DNA from: Azolla caroliniana
Taxonomy: Eukaryota; Polypodiophyta
Length of the DNA stretch: 64,000 bases
Direction of reading: 5' to 3'
NCBI GenBank assembly: GCA_043228905.1
Contig: JBHGNT010000003.1
Coordinates: 11,966,001-12,030,000 of the forward strand
The position numbers and the translations under genes were made by a program. Under the pieces are notes generated by a model that worked only from the letters and a program-made list of their open reading frames with translations, was not told the DNA's origin and searched no databases. Shown piece after piece: positions 1 to 11,941 of the stretch (its first letter is position 1; the number at the start of each line of letters is the position of its first letter).

Positions 1-573
1 TACGCGGTATGGGCGGACCGGACTACGCACAGTTCGGTGATAGGGTTTATGCCGGCGGAGCTAATGTATGGACAAAAGCCGATCATGCCGGTGGAACGGA
101 CGGTTTCTTCGTGGGCGGCGGTAGATTGGAAGGACGAAATGGGCCGGGAGGAGTTGCTGGCGGCGCGGATTCGGCAACTCGAGCGAAGGCCGGAGGACGT
201 GATACAGGCGAAGGAAAAGTTGCGAGAGGCAAGGGAGTGGAACAAGACCCGGTTCAACCGGACGCACCGGTTGCGACCAAAGAAGATCGAGGAAGGCGAC
301 TGGGTCTTGGTATACGACAGCAGCCTCGACAATCAGCACAAGGCGGTGCGAAAGTTCTCTAGGAGATGGTTCGGGCCCTACATGGTGACGAGCGCGAACG
401 ACAACGGCACATACCACCTCGCGGAACTCAACGGGACACGGTTAGCGGTGCCGGTGGCCGGAAAGCAGATCAAAGCTTTCAAAAAGCGGTTCGAAGACGA
501 GCCGGAGCCTGCGAGCGGGAGTGACAACGACGATCAGTTCGGGTCCGGTGGAGAATCGGAGAGCAACGAGTGA
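1..573 (+). CDS. Gypsy polyprotein, integrase C-terminal part (partial)
   Basis: The frame is open from base 1 to the TGA at 571-573, about 190 residues. It begins in the last part of the integrase core (YAVWADRTTHSS, then FMPAELMYGQKP) and continues into a basic, Arg-rich C-terminal domain (RTHRLRPKKIEEGDWVLVY, then WFGPYMVT and GTYHLAELNGTRLAVPV), ending in an acidic Ser/Glu tail. It matches the end of the G1 integrase almost residue for residue. No chromodomain follows, unlike the OUT elements. Upstream catalytic residues are outside the window. No stop or frameshift is visible, so this copy may be better preserved than G1, but only the end can be judged. Confidence 0.85.
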   Translation, partial: YAVWADRTTHSSVIGFMPAELMYGQKPIMPVERTVSSWAAVDWKDEMGREELLAARIRQLERRPEDVIQAKEKLREAREWNKTRFNRTHRLRPKKIEEGDWVLVYDSSLDNQHKAVRKFSRRWFGPYMVTSANDNGTYHLAELNGTRLAVPVAGKQIKAFKKRFEDEPEPASGSDNDDQFGSGGESESNE

Positions 574-642
574 GGCCGGGTTTATTCGATATCTACCCGT
601 CTCTGGCGCATACCGGTGGGTGCGCGGTTTGGTGGGGGTGGA

Positions 643-1170
643 TTTCGTGAAGAAAACCGGCCGTAGGCGGAATCGGAGAGAAAGCGCGTAAACCAGCCCT
701 TACACGGATGGACGCGAGACTTGTTATTTGTACACAAACCGGTGGATGTAAATACTGAGCCGCACGCATTTATTAGGGGGGGGATTGTGCGTATCCCAGT
801 CAGAGGGACAGGGAATAAAGGGAAGAGGACAAGGGAAAACGGGGATCGCGCGTTGGGAAAGAAAAAGGGGTTGCTACAGAACGAAAGGAGAGAGCTCTCT
901 CTCTTGGACGGGGATCGTCGCTCTCTACGGGTGTCGGGAGGTCGCTGCCTCTGCTTCGTGGACAACCCGTGTGCTTCGAGTAGAGTCGCTCCCTTTTTCC
1001 CCTTTTGTTTCTTTGAGTCGTGGGACTGTCGTCGGTGTGCGTGAGTAGGGTTCCCGTGTCGGGTCCGTCGCCGCTTTGTCGGTTGTAACTGTCGGAGTTT
1101 GTAATCTCTTGTCATTATAATTAAGTGTTACGTTCTATATCTCTCTTTCTCGCTTCTATGGGTCGGTGAA

Positions 1171-1201
<31 letters not shown>

Positions 1202-1263
1202 CCTCGATCCAAGACCCCCGTGGTCCTGCCCCTTTCTACGCGTACGCGCGTAACAACGCGACA
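643..1263 (+). repeat. 3' LTR of G0
   Basis: Colinear with the G1 3' LTR (43174-43825), sharing a terminus GTGAAGAAAACCGGCC at the start, a (CT)n tract near 1171-1198, and AAGACCCCCGTGGTCC near the end. It finishes GCGACA as G1 does. The first bases read TTTCGTG where G1 reads TGTCGTG, so the terminal TG is mutated. A GGTGGGGGTGGA tract just upstream is the likely polypurine primer. Confidence 0.75.
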
Positions 1264-1440
1264 CCGGTTTGCGTACTAGTTTACGTATCCGTTTTACGCA
1301 CCGGTTCGGCCTAACCGATCGGTCCCAACCGATCCGGTTCTCGGCTTGCACAGCTGATCTGGCCAATGTTGAGCTTGTATCTCAACACTTGCCCATGCAC
1401 CTCTCATTTCACAAATTGATTGTTGCAACCATTGGCCGAC
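1264..1440. other. Unassigned flank of G0
   Basis: Short stretch containing repeated ACCGATC/CCGGTT motifs near 1300-1345. No open frame or repeat structure that I can assign. Confidence 0.3.
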
Positions 1441-2075
1441 CTATAATGCTCTATGTATTACTAGCCATTGGAAGACAATTATTTTCATATCTTGTTTCCT
1501 TGCCCATAATGTCCTCAAAAAATTTGCTAAAGATTCGGATGTGACCCGTTGATGGGTCCAAAACTGACTAGCCAGTGGTGTAGTCTTGCATTGAGCTACC
1601 AAAATGTGGCGTCCAATCTTAACTGAATACGGAAAAAAACCACACCTTTCCACCAAAATTCCCCCGGATCCCATTGCAACCTTATCAAGGGTTTCTTTTC
1701 AAAAACTCTCAATTTCCAATGTTCCTTGACTGCATCAACTTGTGGGTCGATGATCCACTTAGATCCATCATAAGCAAGGAGCCTTATTTTAGAGAATGTC
1801 ACATATTGCAAGGTCTCTGGTCGTATCGTTGATCTACATATAACACCATCTTCCTCCACATCATAGTCTTGAAACCATCTGCAAAACAAATATCCCCTTA
1901 CTCCCACCATCACTTGAAGTGTAAATGCCCCTTCCCACCTAGGAGGATTAAATGACCATACCATAGAAGATGGGTGTCCAAAAACCACATGCACCTGGTT
2001 CCACATAGTCCGCCCCCCTCTCGAGGTAAAATATTTTGACCTTTCATTTATATGCAAAGTAAGAAAGGATTCCAC
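1441..2075 (-). pseudogene. LINE-like reverse transcriptase C-terminal remnant (tentative)
   Basis: Two overlapping minus frames make one broken protein. The upstream frame (2075 to 1596, 159 aa) is Trp-rich and ends in LQWDPGEFWW. The other frame (1674 to 1441) carries on with FFPYSVKIGRHILVAQ and then LRTLWARKQDMKIIVFQWL followed by HRAL. The last segment resembles the zf-RVT-type segment (W..LW....K...F.W...H..L) found after the reverse transcriptase of plant LINE-type elements. A frameshift near 1620-1670 is needed to join them. The assignment rests on recalled motif shape only, so it could also be an unrelated repeat-encoded protein. The catalytic reverse transcriptase domain is not present here. 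Confidence 0.35.
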
Positions 2076-3048
2076 GCATCAACTGATGCTCCTGGCCCCA
2101 ACATGTGCCCTAATGACAAACACATATTCAGATTCCACACAGTCTAAGTGTTGTCTCAAGTATTCCTCCTCACATGTTGGTACACCATGTCCCAACCCTT
2201 TATGTACATGCATCTCGTCTTTCTACAAGTTAACAAATTTATCAAACCTTTGGTGTTAAACATGTCAAGTTGTCCAACATATTTGTAAAGGAAAAGATAA
2301 ACATATTTGTAAAGGAAAAGATAGATGTAGAGCTTATGAGCATCAACAACGAATTGATAAAAGTTGCACTTTAATGGAGATAGAGGAAACACATTTTCAA
2401 GGCCTATTTTCTAACGTTGAAAAGGGATGATGCAGAGCAAACAATTTATGTTTGTATTACTGTCGTTTTGAACATATAATGGTGGATTGTCCACATGGGA
2501 TGGTATTTCAAATGAACTAAGCTCAATAATAATATTATTTTTTGTTCTTCAATTAGTTCAAGTAATCCATGTAGGCCTATCAACCACCCATACTAATAGT
2601 TTTGACGTTATGAGTGAGCTAGAAAAGTTGTTGAATGAGTAACTCCAACCAAAATCAAAGTTATTTTGTTGGGAAATTCAATATCTATGTAGAGTCAAAT
2701 TTGGGTTTAGTACATCTTATTGTCATCAAGTTCTCCCTTTAGTTGTTTTACATTGAAGAGACAAATCTTCTTTCATGGATGAAGAATTTATCTTGATACA
2801 AGATGTTCTCTTTAATAAACTCTCAAGTCCAATGTCTTATCACGTCAAGGTATATAGTTGTAGAGTTTGGGCCAATTATTGTGGTTCTCTGAGATTGGGA
2901 AGTTTGATTTCCTTGAACAATATTAACTAGACTAACCATCTAGCTATTCTTGGTGTACATACGTTCAAACTTCATATTCCAAAGATTGATTAGAAGAAGA
3001 AGGCAGTTAATGAGTCATAGATTTAATCAACTCTCAAGTTTCTCACCT
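2076..3048. other. Degenerate repeat DNA, possible gag relic
   Basis: AT-rich and without a convincing gene. Around 2445-2490 a plus frame reads CLYYCRFEHIMVDCP, a worn CCHC zinc knuckle of the retrotransposon nucleocapsid type. A 24-bp unit (ACATATTTGTAAAGGAAAAG and flank) is tandemly doubled at about 2278-2325. Nothing else can be assigned. Confidence 0.3.
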
Positions 3049-3500
3049 TGTTGAGTGACAAGATCAACATGAGTTGAATTGGCTAAAGGCTGGTAGACTG
3101 AATTGGCGAAGAAGTCGATAATCGAATCGGCTGGTAGGTTCGGCTAGAAGCCGACATGCTGTATAAGCCGAACTAGCTGGAAGTCGACATGCCGTTTGGG
3201 CCTACATTCCTATTTTAGTAATAGGAATATTTTAGGGTATTTAGTGTTAGAGCTTTTGAAGAGCATTAGAGTACTAATCAGTACTTGTCTCAGCCCATTG
3301 TTAGGGGCTTGTATATTAAGTGCTCTACAAGCACATTGTATGTATTGAGAATTATTGTTTTGAATCAAAAGTTGTTTTGTCTGCTCAACTCAATCTCTCT
3401 CTCTCTCCACTCACATTCTCTGTGTTTCCCTAACTGTCTACTATTTGCCGGCTAAGCGAACTATGTCTTGTGTACAAGCTTCTGCATATTATTTTTTACA
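3049..3500 (+). repeat. 5' LTR of HC, with adjacent primer site
   Basis: Starts TGTTGAGTGACAAG and ends TTTTTTACA directly before TGGTATCAGAGT (3501-3512), a near-perfect tRNA-iMet primer-binding site. A (CT)n tract lies near 3391-3406. The start is placed by resemblance to the TGTTGAG termini of C1 and C5; no second LTR is available to confirm it. Confidence 0.65.
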
Positions 3501-3600
3501 TGGTATCAGAGTGTGAGGGTTAAGAAGAATCCTCTTCAACCAACAAGCGTACTAGCACATATAGAGCTTTCGTCTTCCAAATAGAAGAAGAGACAAGAAC

Positions 3601-4059
3601 ATGGATAGAGCAATGGGAAGTTCCTTGCTGACCGAGAAGCTCGACAGGAACAACTATGCATCTTGGGAGTGCAAAATTGACCAATAACTATTGGGACATG
3701 GGTAATGGAGTTGTGTGGCAGGTGCAAATACTTAAGCTCTAAGCCGACACAAAAAGACTTCCCGGCCTGTGAACAAGCAGTAAGTTGATTGTTGTACTGC
3801 TTGGCATCATGTGTCCATGACGACATGCTCAAAGCTTGGGGGAATCTAAAGAAGATTTTCGCCACAAGCACGATGGCCTGAAAGTTGCAACTAAGACAGG
3901 AGTTGAAGAACATTCGGCAAAAAGATCTATCAATGGCCAATTATACCTCAAAAATCAAGGAGAACTTCAATCCAGTGGTGTCTATCAATGTGACGATGGA
4001 CGAGAATGAGATGGTGTAGGTTTTCCTAGCAGGTTTGGCGCAGAGGCTCGGATCATTCC
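3601..4059 (+). pseudogene. HC gag, 5' part, interrupted by C1
   Basis: Begins at ATG 3601 with MDRAMGSSLLTEKLDRNNYA, the same opening as the C5 gag (63792) and close to the C1 gag. Stops appear early (after KIDQ and after LLGHG), so the frame is dead. C1 inserted at 4059 and the gag resumes at 8544. Confidence 0.7.
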
Positions 4060-5201
4060 TGTTGAGAGATCAAGCTCAACTTAGTTTAGTTAGTTAGTCA
4101 GCCATGTAACTTCATAGTTACCTAGATAGAATCTAGTTAGAAGTTGATGGGAACTGCACGCTCCCTATACGCAACACTCGGCCACAACCGAGCTTAGAAT
4201 CATACACAGAAAACGGGAAATGAAACACACGACACAAAGAAGAGAAGAGTACACAGGATGTTTACGTGGAAAACCCAAACTAGGGAAAAAACCACGGCAG
4301 CCCACAGGCTACAAACTATCACTATGCTAGAATGTACAACAGTGAGTTCACGGTGGCAACGACCTCATGCTCACGATCTTCGCCAACGACGGCGGTTACA
4401 ACAGAGGCAACGACTTCTTCCTCTCTCTCTATCTCTCTGTACACTGTTACGCGCTATCTCTCTTCTTTCACCAACAAGAATAACAACACAACACTAAAAG
4501 TTTTCCCTAAGTCATATTTATACTAATATGACTTTTCGGTTATTTACAAATATAGCCTCTATGGACTCTCAGAAACATATTTACGAATATGTCTCTTCAT
4601 CCGGTGAGCACTTCTCACTGGGTCTGCACCATCCAGCTCTCCGTAGCCGGGTACTCCTCATTCGGTTCTGACCGGTTCTGCACCATCCGGCTCTCTGTAG
4701 CCGGGTACTCCTCATCCGGTTCTCACCGGGTTTGCACCATCCGGCTCTCCGTAGCCGGGTACTCGTCATACGGTTTCTCAACACTATTCTTCTCCCTTCC
4801 CATCCGGAGGGACCTGTCTCCCAACAGAAGTGTTGACTATAATGCCTTAAACACGACCTTGTACTTGAGTGGGATATTCTAGATCCTCCAATCCTAAGTA
4901 AATTTAATATAGGACTTACACTTTTGTACCTATATTCTCCTCACACCTATGCACCCTTGCACATGAGATTATATATACCTCATTGTAGGTATTTTTGTAT
5001 TTGATGATGATAATGCTAATTTAATATAGAGTTAATCATCCCCCATCTTGTGTTGTTCATAAGTGTTAACTTCCTCTCTCTCTCTCTCTCTCTCTCTTCC
5101 TCTCACACACATACACACACATATCACTTAATCTTCCGCTTATCAACTAATCATATAATTAGGTACTAATTAACCCGTAGTTAATCACCTAATTCTTTAC
5201 A
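4060..5201 (+). repeat. 5' LTR of C1, interrupted by a solo LTR
   Basis: Begins TGTTGAGAGATCAAGC and ends CTTTACA. After removing the inserted solo LTR and one TSD copy it is about 455 bp and aligns along its length with the 3' LTR at 8092-8538, differing at scattered sites. It contains a (CT)n tract at about 5071-5097. Confidence 0.9.
4145..4826 (-). mobile_element. Solo LTR of the C2/C4 Copia family
   Basis: Plus-strand ends are TGATGGGAAC and CTCCCAACA, which is the reverse orientation of the C2 LTR. It has an exact TSD GAAGT (4140-4144 and 4827-4831). The empty site is the matching point of the C1 3' LTR at 8172-8176. It carries three copies of the 54-bp repeat found in five and four copies in the C4 LTRs. 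A solo LTR is the usual product of LTR-LTR recombination. Confidence 0.92.
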
Positions 5202-5371
5202 TGGTATCAAAGCGTGTGGTTTAGCACATCCACTAAGCTCATCTGCCTCTTCGTAATTGTGTGTTCGAAACGCCGACGACAAATTCCGGCTATCTGCTAC
5301 CGTAGTGCCGCTACGTAGCACGAGTACGTGATCGAGGGAAGGAAATTGAAAAAGGAAGACAATGCATCAAA

Positions 5372-8091
5372 ATGAACACACAAATGGGTAGCTCGCTCCC
5401 TAATGAAAAGCTAGACCGGAGCAATTATTCATCTTGCGAGTACAAGATGAACCAATACCCTAATGGGTTGTCAGCCATGGGTATTGGAGCTACATCAACG
5501 ACGCACAAGAAAATCGACCTGACCCAAAGAACGCCGATTACTAAACATGGGAGCAAGCGGCGAGTCAAGTCATGTATTGTTTGGCAACATGTGTCCACGA
5601 CCACATGCTTAGCCACATTTGAGATGCCAAGACGCCTAAAGAGGCATGGGAGAACTTGAAGAAAATGTTCGCTGCCAACACGACCACTCGAAAGCTTGAA
5701 CTCCGACAAGAGTTGAACTGTAACATTCAACAAAAAGATATGTCTATGTCAGACTACACCACCAAGATCAAGAGCATTTGCGAATTGCTTGGCTCCATCA
5801 ACATAATCGTCGACGAAGATGAGATGGTTTAAGTATGCTTGGGCGGCCTCGCACAACGATTCGACTCGTTGAGGACGACAATCTTGGTGAGGGAAACCCC
5901 TCCTTCATTCTTCGACCTTCAATCAATTCTATTAGTTGAAGAGAACCACGTCCAAACCAAAACCAAGACATCGGAAGGACAAATGTTCTTCTCGAATTCG
6001 GATGGTGGCCGAGAATGAAGTCGAGGCGGTAGAAGAGGTTGATTCGACCCATCAAACAAAGGGAACTCAAACCTTCGAAAACGTGGCCCATCACTTGCAA
6101 TTATTGTAGCAAAATCGGCCACCGCGAAGAGGAGTGTCGGAAAAAGAGATGTGAGTCGACTTCGACAAGCCGACAACTCACAAACTACGCCAACAACTCT
6201 GAATACGACGACTAGTGTGAACTCTATGATGGCCTCCGACTCCACCAGCACCTCCAACTCATAAAACATGTGGTTTGTCAATTCCGACGCCTCACATCAC
6301 ATGACATCCCACGAAGAGTGGTTCAGTGATTTGCGCACACCCGATCGACCCGGCGTCATAGAGACAAATGACGACACCACACATCCGATTCAACACATCA
6401 GCAATGTTCCATTCGACAACAACGGCCAAAACAATTGCATCAAGAATGTCTCGCACATGCCCACAATAACGAAGAATTTGGTCTCGGTTTGCCAAATCGT
6501 GGAGCAAGGCATGCAAGTTCGTTTCAACAACAAAGGATGCTTCATAGAAAAAGTTGGATGACTCATTGCCAAGGGACGGAGAGACGGTCGCATGTTCATC
6601 CTCGATTCGAACGAGGTGAAATCGGCCATGTATTGCAAAGGTCTCAAAATAGAGACAAGCATCAAGTTGTGGCACAAGAGAATTAGCCACATAAACCTCC
6701 AAGGGAGTCATCATCGGACTTCCGACCTTCAAGTCAAAACACATTGACTGAGTGTGCGAAGCATGCCAACTTAGCAAACAACATTGACTCCCATTCTCGA
6801 AGGAGAGCTATGTGAGCAAAGGCCTCCTCGACGTCATACATTCGGATGTATGGGGACCAGCTCAAACGCCAATGGTCGGTGGATGTTGATACTACGTCAC
6901 CTTCATTGATGACTACTTGTGCTACACGTGGATCTTCCCGATGAAGAAGAAGAGTGCAGTGTTCTCCCACTTCCAAAAGTTCAAGGGGCAAGTCGAAAAC
7001 AAAACTGGTCGGCACATTCAATGCCTACGATCGGATGGAGGGAAGGAGTACTTCTTCGACGAATTCATCTCCTACCTCCAATGTGAAGGCATTCGAAGAG
7101 AATTCTCATGCAGACACACACCCCCAAAAAAATGGAGTAGCCGAAAGGAAGAATCGGCAAATACTCAAGGTAGCACGCACCATAATGCATGAGAAGCACA
7201 TGCCAAACTTCTATTGGGCCGAAGCAGCATCCACGGCTCTCTATCTCATGAACCGATGCACCACCAATGGAGTGCATGAGCTAACTCGATACGAGCTCCT
7301 TGTCGAAAGGATTGAGAATGTACGCATCCCGAACGAACAATGATAGAAGCCCAATGCGAAGTCGGAGAAATGTATCCTCATAGGATACTCATCCAAGAAG
7401 AAGGCATACAAGTGCTTCAACCCCTCGACCTGAGCGGTTCGGATAAGTTAGGATGTAGTCTTCAACAAATCGACATCATGGTATAAGCCCGATTTGACCC
7501 AACCCTACCAAGGAAGATTTCAACGTCAACTTGGATAATGATATTTGGCCAAGACCTTCACCAAAGGCCCATCCAAGCTCTACCGAGCTAAGTGGACCAC
7601 CAAGCACACCACGGCCAAGTACGACCTTGGACAAAGGCAAAGGTAAGATGCCCAAATATGAAGACGATCACCTCGACGACAGTGATTCAGATGTGTCGGC
7701 TCCCTCACTAGACAGTGAGTTTGGTGTACCCATCATGCGGACACTAGGAATAAAGAAGGCGCTCACATCGGCGGGAACAAAACTTCGACGTTCTCTAGAG
7801 GGAAGAATATCGTCGCTCGTCTCAGCTACACCGAGTACATGGCCCATCATTATGCCTTCACGATAAAGGTAGCGGCCATACAAGAGCGTAAGAGCTCTAC
7901 AAAAGTGGCTCATGACCCACGATGGGCGAAAGCAGTCGACCCAAGCCTTCGTCACCGGCTTGAGGGGGAGGAATCGAAACTGCCACGAAAATACCGACGC
8001 CGAAAGCCGCACAGAAGCCGACATCGAATGCCGGATAATGTCGAAAGCAAAATTGGATGTCAGACGCCTCACACTTGAGCTTGAGGGGGCG
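5372..8091 (+). pseudogene. C1 gag-protease-integrase remnant
   Basis: Many frameshifts and stops. Recognisable in order: gag start (MGSSLPNEKLDRSNYSS, about 5387); CCHC knuckle CNYCSKIGHREEEC (about 6094-6135); protease site reading NSDASHHM near 6283 where the family norm is DSGASHHM, so the catalytic Asp is lost; pre-integrase and integrase core (HSDVWGP, then FIDDY, RSDGG); and NGVAERKNRQILKVARTI near 7130-7180. After 7320 a proline-rich, acidic linker is open at 7531-7866, and AHHYAFTIKVAAIQE marks the point where reverse transcriptase should begin. It is cut short about 230 bp before the 3' LTR. No YVDD motif exists. Confidence 0.8.
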
Positions 8092-8538
8092 TGTTGAGAG
8101 ATCAAGCTCAACTTAGTTTATTTAGTTAGTCAACCATGTAACTTCGTAGTTACCTAGATAGAATCTAGTTAGAAGTGTTGACTATAACGCCTTAAATAGG
8201 ACCTTGTACTTAAGTGAGATATTCTAGATCTTTCACTCCTAAGTACGTTTAATATAGGACTTACACTTTTGTACCCATATTCTCCTCGCACATGTTCACT
8301 CTTGCACATGAGCTCTATATATACCTCATTGTAGGTATTTTTGTATTTGATGATGATGATGCTAATTTAATATAGAGTTAATCATCCCCCATGTTGTGTT
8401 GTTCATAAGTGTTAACGTCCTCTCTCTCTCTCTCTTCCTCTCACACAATACACACACATATCAGTTAATCTTCCGCTTATCCACTAATCACATAATGAGG
8501 TACTAATTAACCCATAGTTAATCACCTAATTCTTTACA
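8092..8538 (+). repeat. 3' LTR of C1
   Basis: 447 bp, TGTTGAGAG to CTTTACA, preceded by the polypurine tract TTGAGGGGGCG. It lacks the solo LTR present in the 5' copy and so serves as its empty site. Confidence 0.92.
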
Positions 8539-8543
8539 ATTCC

Positions 8544-9841
8544 AAACGGCGATCTGCACGAGGGAGAAAACGTCATCCAACTTCGAGTTGCAGATGATGG
8601 CGGGTGTGTCGATGAGCATGCACATTGACAACAAGATGTTCCACACGGAAGCAGATTGGCCCCGTCGTTGTGGAGGATGAGGTGGGTCAGCATGAAGTAA
8701 TGTCGGACGACATTAGCAGAATCAAAGGCACAACAAGGATGCCAACATAAGTAGCAAACTGTCCACAAATAGGGGAGTCAAGGTGGAGCCGGAATCCAGC
8801 AAAACAAAACCACCGAATGTTGGTATTGTGGCAGGAAGGGCCACTGGGAAAGTGAGTACTAGAAGAAACGTGTTGATTCGGCCAAGGCCGAATCAAGCTG
8901 AGCTGACTTTGAGTGTCGGCAGAGATCGCACTACATAGAAGGACAAAGCCAATCAAATGGAAGTGAGCACCTCGAAGCCGAACGAGGTGTGGTATGTGGA
9001 TCCTAGCATATCAAACCATCTCAATAACCATAAGGAATGGTTCTCAACTCTAGAAAAGCCGGCGCAGCCAGGTGTTGTCGAGATGTTCCTCTAAGCCATG
9101 TTGGCTAGAGAGGAATAATTAAGAATGTCCTGCATGTCCCAATGATCACCAAGAATTTGGTGTCAGTCAGACAAATCGTCGACCAGGGCATGCATGTATG
9201 ATTCACTCACCACAACTGCTTCATTGAAAATGAAGGCCGGATCATAGCGCGAGGGTACAGATTCGGGAGGATGTTCATCCTCTACACCAACGATGTAAGC
9301 ACCGCTATGTTTGCCAAATGACAAAGGATTGAATCAAATATTGACTTGTGGCACAAGTGGATCGACCACATCAATTTCCCGAAGCTTCAAAAGATGTAGG
9401 CGAAATAAGTGGTTTTCAGCTTGCTGAAATTCAGTGGTCGGACGAGCCAAGTCTATGAATCCTACCAAATCAAGAAACAACACTTGCTTTCGTTCCCCAA
9501 CGAGAGCCAAAAACAAGATCGATCTAATCCATTCTGACGTTTGGGGACCGGCACTGAATGTTAGGATTGGCTGGAGTTGATATTTCATGTCCTTCACAAA
9601 GACTACACCCGAAATTGTTGGGTTAACTCATAGAGAAGAAGATTGATGTCTTCTCATGTTTTCAAAACCTGAAGAATTTAATCAAGAGGGAAACAAAGAA
9701 GAAGCTCAAGTGCCTACGGTCGAATGGTGGAAAAGAGTACTTTTCCGATCAATTCAATAATTACCTGCAGCGGGAAGGTATTTGGCATGAGTTCTCCTTC
9801 AAATACATGTCGGAGTAGAGCGACATGACTAAGAGCAAGAA
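8544..9841 (+). pseudogene. HC gag end, protease and integrase start
   Basis: Resumes HC after C1. Visible marks are a zinc knuckle CWYCGRKGHWESEY (about 8820-8862) whose last Cys has become Tyr, a protease region WYVDPSISNHL (about 8990-9025) in place of a DSGASNH-type site, a pre-integrase segment LWHKWIDHINFPKLQKM (near 9348), and a fragmented integrase core. Stops are frequent. It ends at the OUT1 target site. Confidence 0.65.
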
Positions 9842-10224
9842 TATTAGAGATATGTACTAATGTAAGCAAAGGATAAGGATAAACGATAGATCTAGATAGA
9901 CAGGAGAGAGAAAAAGAAGGTTGCCGCCGATCCACCTGTCCACTCCCGAGCGAAGGGATCGAGATAGACTCGAGCCTCGATCGGCGTCCCATACAACTAC
10001 CGTGGCGTTGAGTCGTACCTGGTGTTGGCGCGCTTGCGACAAAAGTTGATCCACCACAAAACAGAGTCTCGACGCAGTCAACAAGATGATGAAATGAGGG
10101 TAGCTAGGCCTCTTATTTATAACGATACCCAAGGCCCCCAAGCAAGTTCACACTTGGCCTAATGGGTTGTATCAATACTGAGGATTAAAAGTAATCCTCC
10201 CCTTCTTTACACTCTCGTTTAACC
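9842..10224 (-). repeat. OUT1 3' LTR, truncated
   Basis: Starts TATTAGAGATATG on the plus strand and follows the OUT LTR sequence to CTCGTTTAACC, then jumps straight to internal sequence CACTCTTGCAATGG. About 120 bp covering the outer U3 end and the polypurine tract is missing compared with 44520-44660. Confidence 0.85.
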
Positions 10225-11936
10225 ATTGTGCACACTCTTGCAATGGAATGTTAGGGAAGTTAGTTCTGAGGGTATTTTCGCGTTCCCATGTGGCATCTTT
10301 AATTGATTTATCCATCCATTTTATTTTAAATTCTCTGATTTCTTTAGTATGTAATTTTTTTGTTTTAACATCGAGAATTCTTTCTGGTACATCTAGTTTC
10401 GAAGATAATTCTTTAGAAGTAACCAGAGTTTCAATTGTAACCGTATTGTCGCCAGAACCAAGAAATTCTTTCAGACGACTCACATGAAAAACTGGATGAA
10501 TTTCAACACCATCGGGAAGAGTGAGATGATAGACTGATCACCCAATACATTTGAGGACTGTAAAAGGTCCACAAAATTGTGGGGCTAACTTAGCGCACTT
10601 ACCCTTAGACAATGTCTTAGAATTGTGAGGTACATGAAAAAATACCTTCTGTCCAGGGTGGAATACACGAGGTTGTCTATGATGATCGGCATAAAAACGC
10701 GCTCTATCTGGAGCTGTTTTTATATTATCTCGTGCAATATGCAACATATCTTTCATATCCTGAAGAAAGTTTTGCGTACTTCGCAACTCATCATGATGTA
10801 TATTAACTTCAATCGGGGATCGTGGCTAAAAACCATACATCAACATAAAAGGACTATATCCCGTCGACGAATGCTTGGAGCTGTTATAAGCAAAGTCCAA
10901 AATTGGGAGATAACGTTCCCATTTTGTTGGTTTTGGACCAACGTATGCTCGAAGCAAGTCCTCAATAATTTGATTTACTTGTTTTGTCTGTCCATCGGAT
11001 TGAGGATGATCCGTGGAGGTCATGCTCAATGTAGTAAACTTTGGATCTCGATCACTCACGATATCCATCGGTACCACCATAAAAACGAAATAACTCGTCA
11101 ACGAATTGGTAAGCCAATTCAGGAGCTATTACCGTGGTTTTAGTAGCAATAAATCTGGCCATTTTAGTTAGTCTATCAACCACAACCCATATGGCATCAT
11201 GGCCTTTTTGGGTGCGAGGAAGGCTAACAATAAAATCCATGTATATACTTTCCCACTTATAATTGGGAATGTCCAAGGGATGTAAAACTCTCGCGGTTTT
11301 AAGTCGCTCGGCATTGTTAACCTGACATTGGTGACATATAGTCACATAGCTATGTATGTCAGGGCGCATGTTAGGCCAATAGAATTGAGTGGAGATGAGA
11401 AAGAGTGTACGATGTATTCCAGGGGTGCCCTGCTGAGGGTGCATCATGGTATTAAAAAGAATCCTCTTTTTGACCTCGGGTAAATCTGGAACACAAACCT
11501 TCCCATTACGGTAGAGCAGACCGTTAGCAATGTGGAAGTATTCCTTCGAGGATGTGGTGGGGTCTGTTCCAGACTCAACTCTTGCCATGTATTCTACAAA
11601 ATAACTGTCATCAGGATACTTTCCTCGAAGGTGATCATAAAGATCTGATGATATTTCAGTGAAGCTAAGCATGTTAACTTCATGGATGCGACTTAGTGCA
11701 TCAACGATAGTGTTCATGAAACCTTTATGATATCGTATGGAAAAATCAAAGTCTTGGATGAGATCAGCCCATTGTGCCTTCCGACCTTTCAGGTCTTGAT
11801 GGATACAAAATATTTCAAGGATTTGTGGTCCGTAGTTACCACAAAGCGATTTCCATAAACATTATGGCACCATGTTTTGAGCGCATGTATAACTGCAAAT
11901 AATTCCTTATCTTGAACGGTATACCGACATTGAGCA
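10225..11936 (-). pseudogene. OUT1 RNase H end, integrase and chromodomain
   Basis: Read right to left: end of RNase H (11700-11936), an integrase with HHCC-type zinc region (HPQQGTPGIHRT, then CHQCQ, 11350-11460), core segments MDFIVSLPRTQKGHDAIW and VVDRLTKMARFI (11150-11250) and SDRDPKF near 11060, then IN C-terminal GPFTVLKCIG (10538-10786) and a chromodomain-like tail LDVKTKKLHTKEIREFKIKW followed by MDKSIKDATWEREN (10250-10385). A chromodomain tail is the mark of chromoviruses and can guide integration to particular chromatin. Stops and frameshifts split it into several open pieces. Confidence 0.85.
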
Positions 11937-11941
11937 GAATC

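Larger units (their letters stand above)
1..1263 (+). mobile_element. Ty3/Gypsy element G0, 3' end
   Basis: The window opens inside an element of the same family as G1 (32041-43825). What remains is the integrase C-terminus (1-573), a short purine-rich spacer and an LTR (643-1263). Protein and LTR both align closely by eye with 42532-43825, so this is a second copy of the family. The rest lies upstream of the window, so its TSD cannot be checked. Confidence 0.85.
4060..8538 (+). mobile_element. Copia element C1 lacking reverse transcriptase
   Basis: Complete LTR-to-LTR structure with an exact 5-bp TSD ATTCC on both sides. Internal order is primer site (5202-5213, TGGTATCAAAGC), degenerate gag, CCHC, protease-like, integrase and then a short acidic linker; the polypurine tract (TTGAGGGGGCG) and 3' LTR follow at once. 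The reverse transcriptase and RNase H domains are missing, so the element could move only with help from a relative. HC and C5 are relatives by LTR ends and gag sequence. Confidence 0.9.
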
